Assembly: GCA_051819765.1 (NCBI GenBank)
Contig: JBNJGT010000073.1
Location: 1 to 5,753 of the forward strand
Direction of reading: 5' to 3'
Length of the DNA stretch: 5,753 bases
Source: JBNJGT01 sp051819765
GTDB taxonomy: Archaea > Nanobdellota > Nanobdellia > Woesearchaeales > JACJVW01
Positions 5,335 to 5,753 of the stretch are shown piece by piece; the first letter of the stretch is position 1; each line of letters begins with the position of its first letter. The notes beneath the pieces are model-generated. The model did no database searches. It was given only the letters and a program-made list of their open reading frames with translations, and had not been told where the DNA came from. Both the position numbers and the translations under genes were made by a program.

Positions 5335-5649
5335 TCATTCCAACCTATGGGTAACAAATCCCCCAACCAACAAAGCCACACCTATGATGATGACCAGATG
5401 GCTATTGAAGATATTGGAATCCACAGTGCTGCATATTCTTCTGATCTCCATGGTTTTCATATAATCCACATATCCTTCACTCATTGTTTCCTCTGATACA
5501 GGCCTATCCTCCACCTCCTGCCGCAGTTCGCTTTGATGATTCCTGCAATAGAGATAATCAGAATACAACCCTGAGAGCGCTGATAAACTGATGACCAAGA
5601 CCACGATTATACCGCCCGACCACATGAAATAGTTTTTGATAGCTACCAC
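5335..5649 (-). CDS. Two-helix membrane protein with an outer loop carrying two cysteines
   Basis: The protein has 104 residues and no recognised family. Helix 1 spans about 9-29 and helix 2 about 84-100. Short positively charged ends (K5; H101, R102) suggest both termini are cytoplasmic, leaving an acidic loop of about 50 residues outside the membrane. The loop contains C35 (YLYCRN) and C73 (RRICST), one near each end, which could form a disulfide. The start is uncertain: GTG at 5649 is the first usable codon and follows AAAGAG, while ATG at codon 9 (5625) would remove most of the cytoplasmic tail and start at the membrane helix. A TATA-like box at 5679-5690 favours a start near 5649 with a leader of about ten bases. 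It ends 15 bases before the start stub of the decayed gene, so the two may once have been co-transcribed. Confidence 0.65.
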   Translation of the reverse strand: MVAIKNYFMWSGGIIVVLVISLSALSGLYSDYLYCRNHQSELRQEVEDRPVSEETMSEGYVDYMKTMEIRRICSTVDSNIFNSHLVIIIGVALLVGGFVTHRLE

Positions 5650-5678
5650 CTCTTTATCCGTTACATATCGATAGATTT

Positions 5679-5690
5679 GCTTAATAAATC
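5679..5690 (-). promoter_or_regulatory. Likely TATA box of the 104-residue membrane protein gene
   Basis: GATTTATTAAGC on the minus strand resembles an archaeal TATA box. Transcription would start near 5659, about ten bases before the GTG at 5649; the leader includes GATAAAGAG. The match to consensus is weaker than for the other promoters here. From 5691 to the right end only AT-rich sequence and a 15-codon frame are seen, nothing that can be called a gene. Confidence 0.45.
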
Positions 5691-5753
5691 TTTTGGCAAT
5701 CTAAGCTTGCGAAACCTGAAAAATTCATAGGCCAATCAACAAAATATTTTTAA

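Noticed and set aside
1..5753. TTGATTGGC near the left edge (6-14) recurs in opposite orientation near the right edge (minus strand, about 5730-5740), as if the window were a mobile element with inverted ends.
   Set aside because: Only about 9 bases match exactly, no transposase or integrase lies between, and the left copy is inside the zinc-ribbon coding sequence.
5691..5753. A 15-codon minus-strand frame starting ATG-AAT-TTT near the right end.
   Set aside because: It is too short, has no ribosome binding site, and overlaps the likely promoter of the 104-residue gene.

Overview
The window looks like a piece of an archaeal genome, most likely from a DPANN-type lineage (Woesearchaeota/Pacearchaeota-like). 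Three pieces of evidence support this. TATA boxes sit about 25-27 bases upstream of several start codons, the arrangement of leaderless archaeal transcripts. Other starts have GGTGA-type ribosome binding sites. The gene content is tightly packed small membrane proteins plus a long acidic secreted-type protein. The lineage is an inference; no rRNA or other marker gene is present.

Left edge (1-966): the first codons of a zinc-ribbon-like gene run off the left end on the minus strand, preceded by a strong ribosome binding site that a small hairpin overlaps. Facing away from it on the plus strand is an acidic, repeat-bearing surface-type protein gene. Its reading frame is open upstream of its only usable start, so it has probably lost its 5' end.

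Middle (955-1934, minus strand): a five-helix membrane protein with an external cysteine-repeat domain overlaps the plus-strand gene tail to tail by 12 bases. Upstream of it is a tiny two-helix membrane protein. Each has its own TATA box placed for a leaderless transcript.

Core (1976-4523, minus strand): a three-gene operon with overlapping ends. It encodes a polyprenyl-phosphate sugar synthase (GT2, ALG5/ArnC type), a half-size ArnE-like flippase subunit, and a GT-C sugar transferase (ArnT/PMT type). Together these could charge a lipid carrier with a sugar on the cytoplasmic side, flip it, and transfer the sugar to a surface acceptor. The operon starts with GTG under a perfect palindromic TATA box.

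Right part (4524-5753): about 810 bases without an intact gene. Most of it is the wreck of a minus-strand gene of about 210-225 codons, broken by in-frame stops and frameshifts, one of them explained by a single extra G in a G run. Beyond it is a two-helix membrane protein with a paired-cysteine outer loop, and its TATA box. No RNA genes, CRISPR arrays or insertion sequences were seen.
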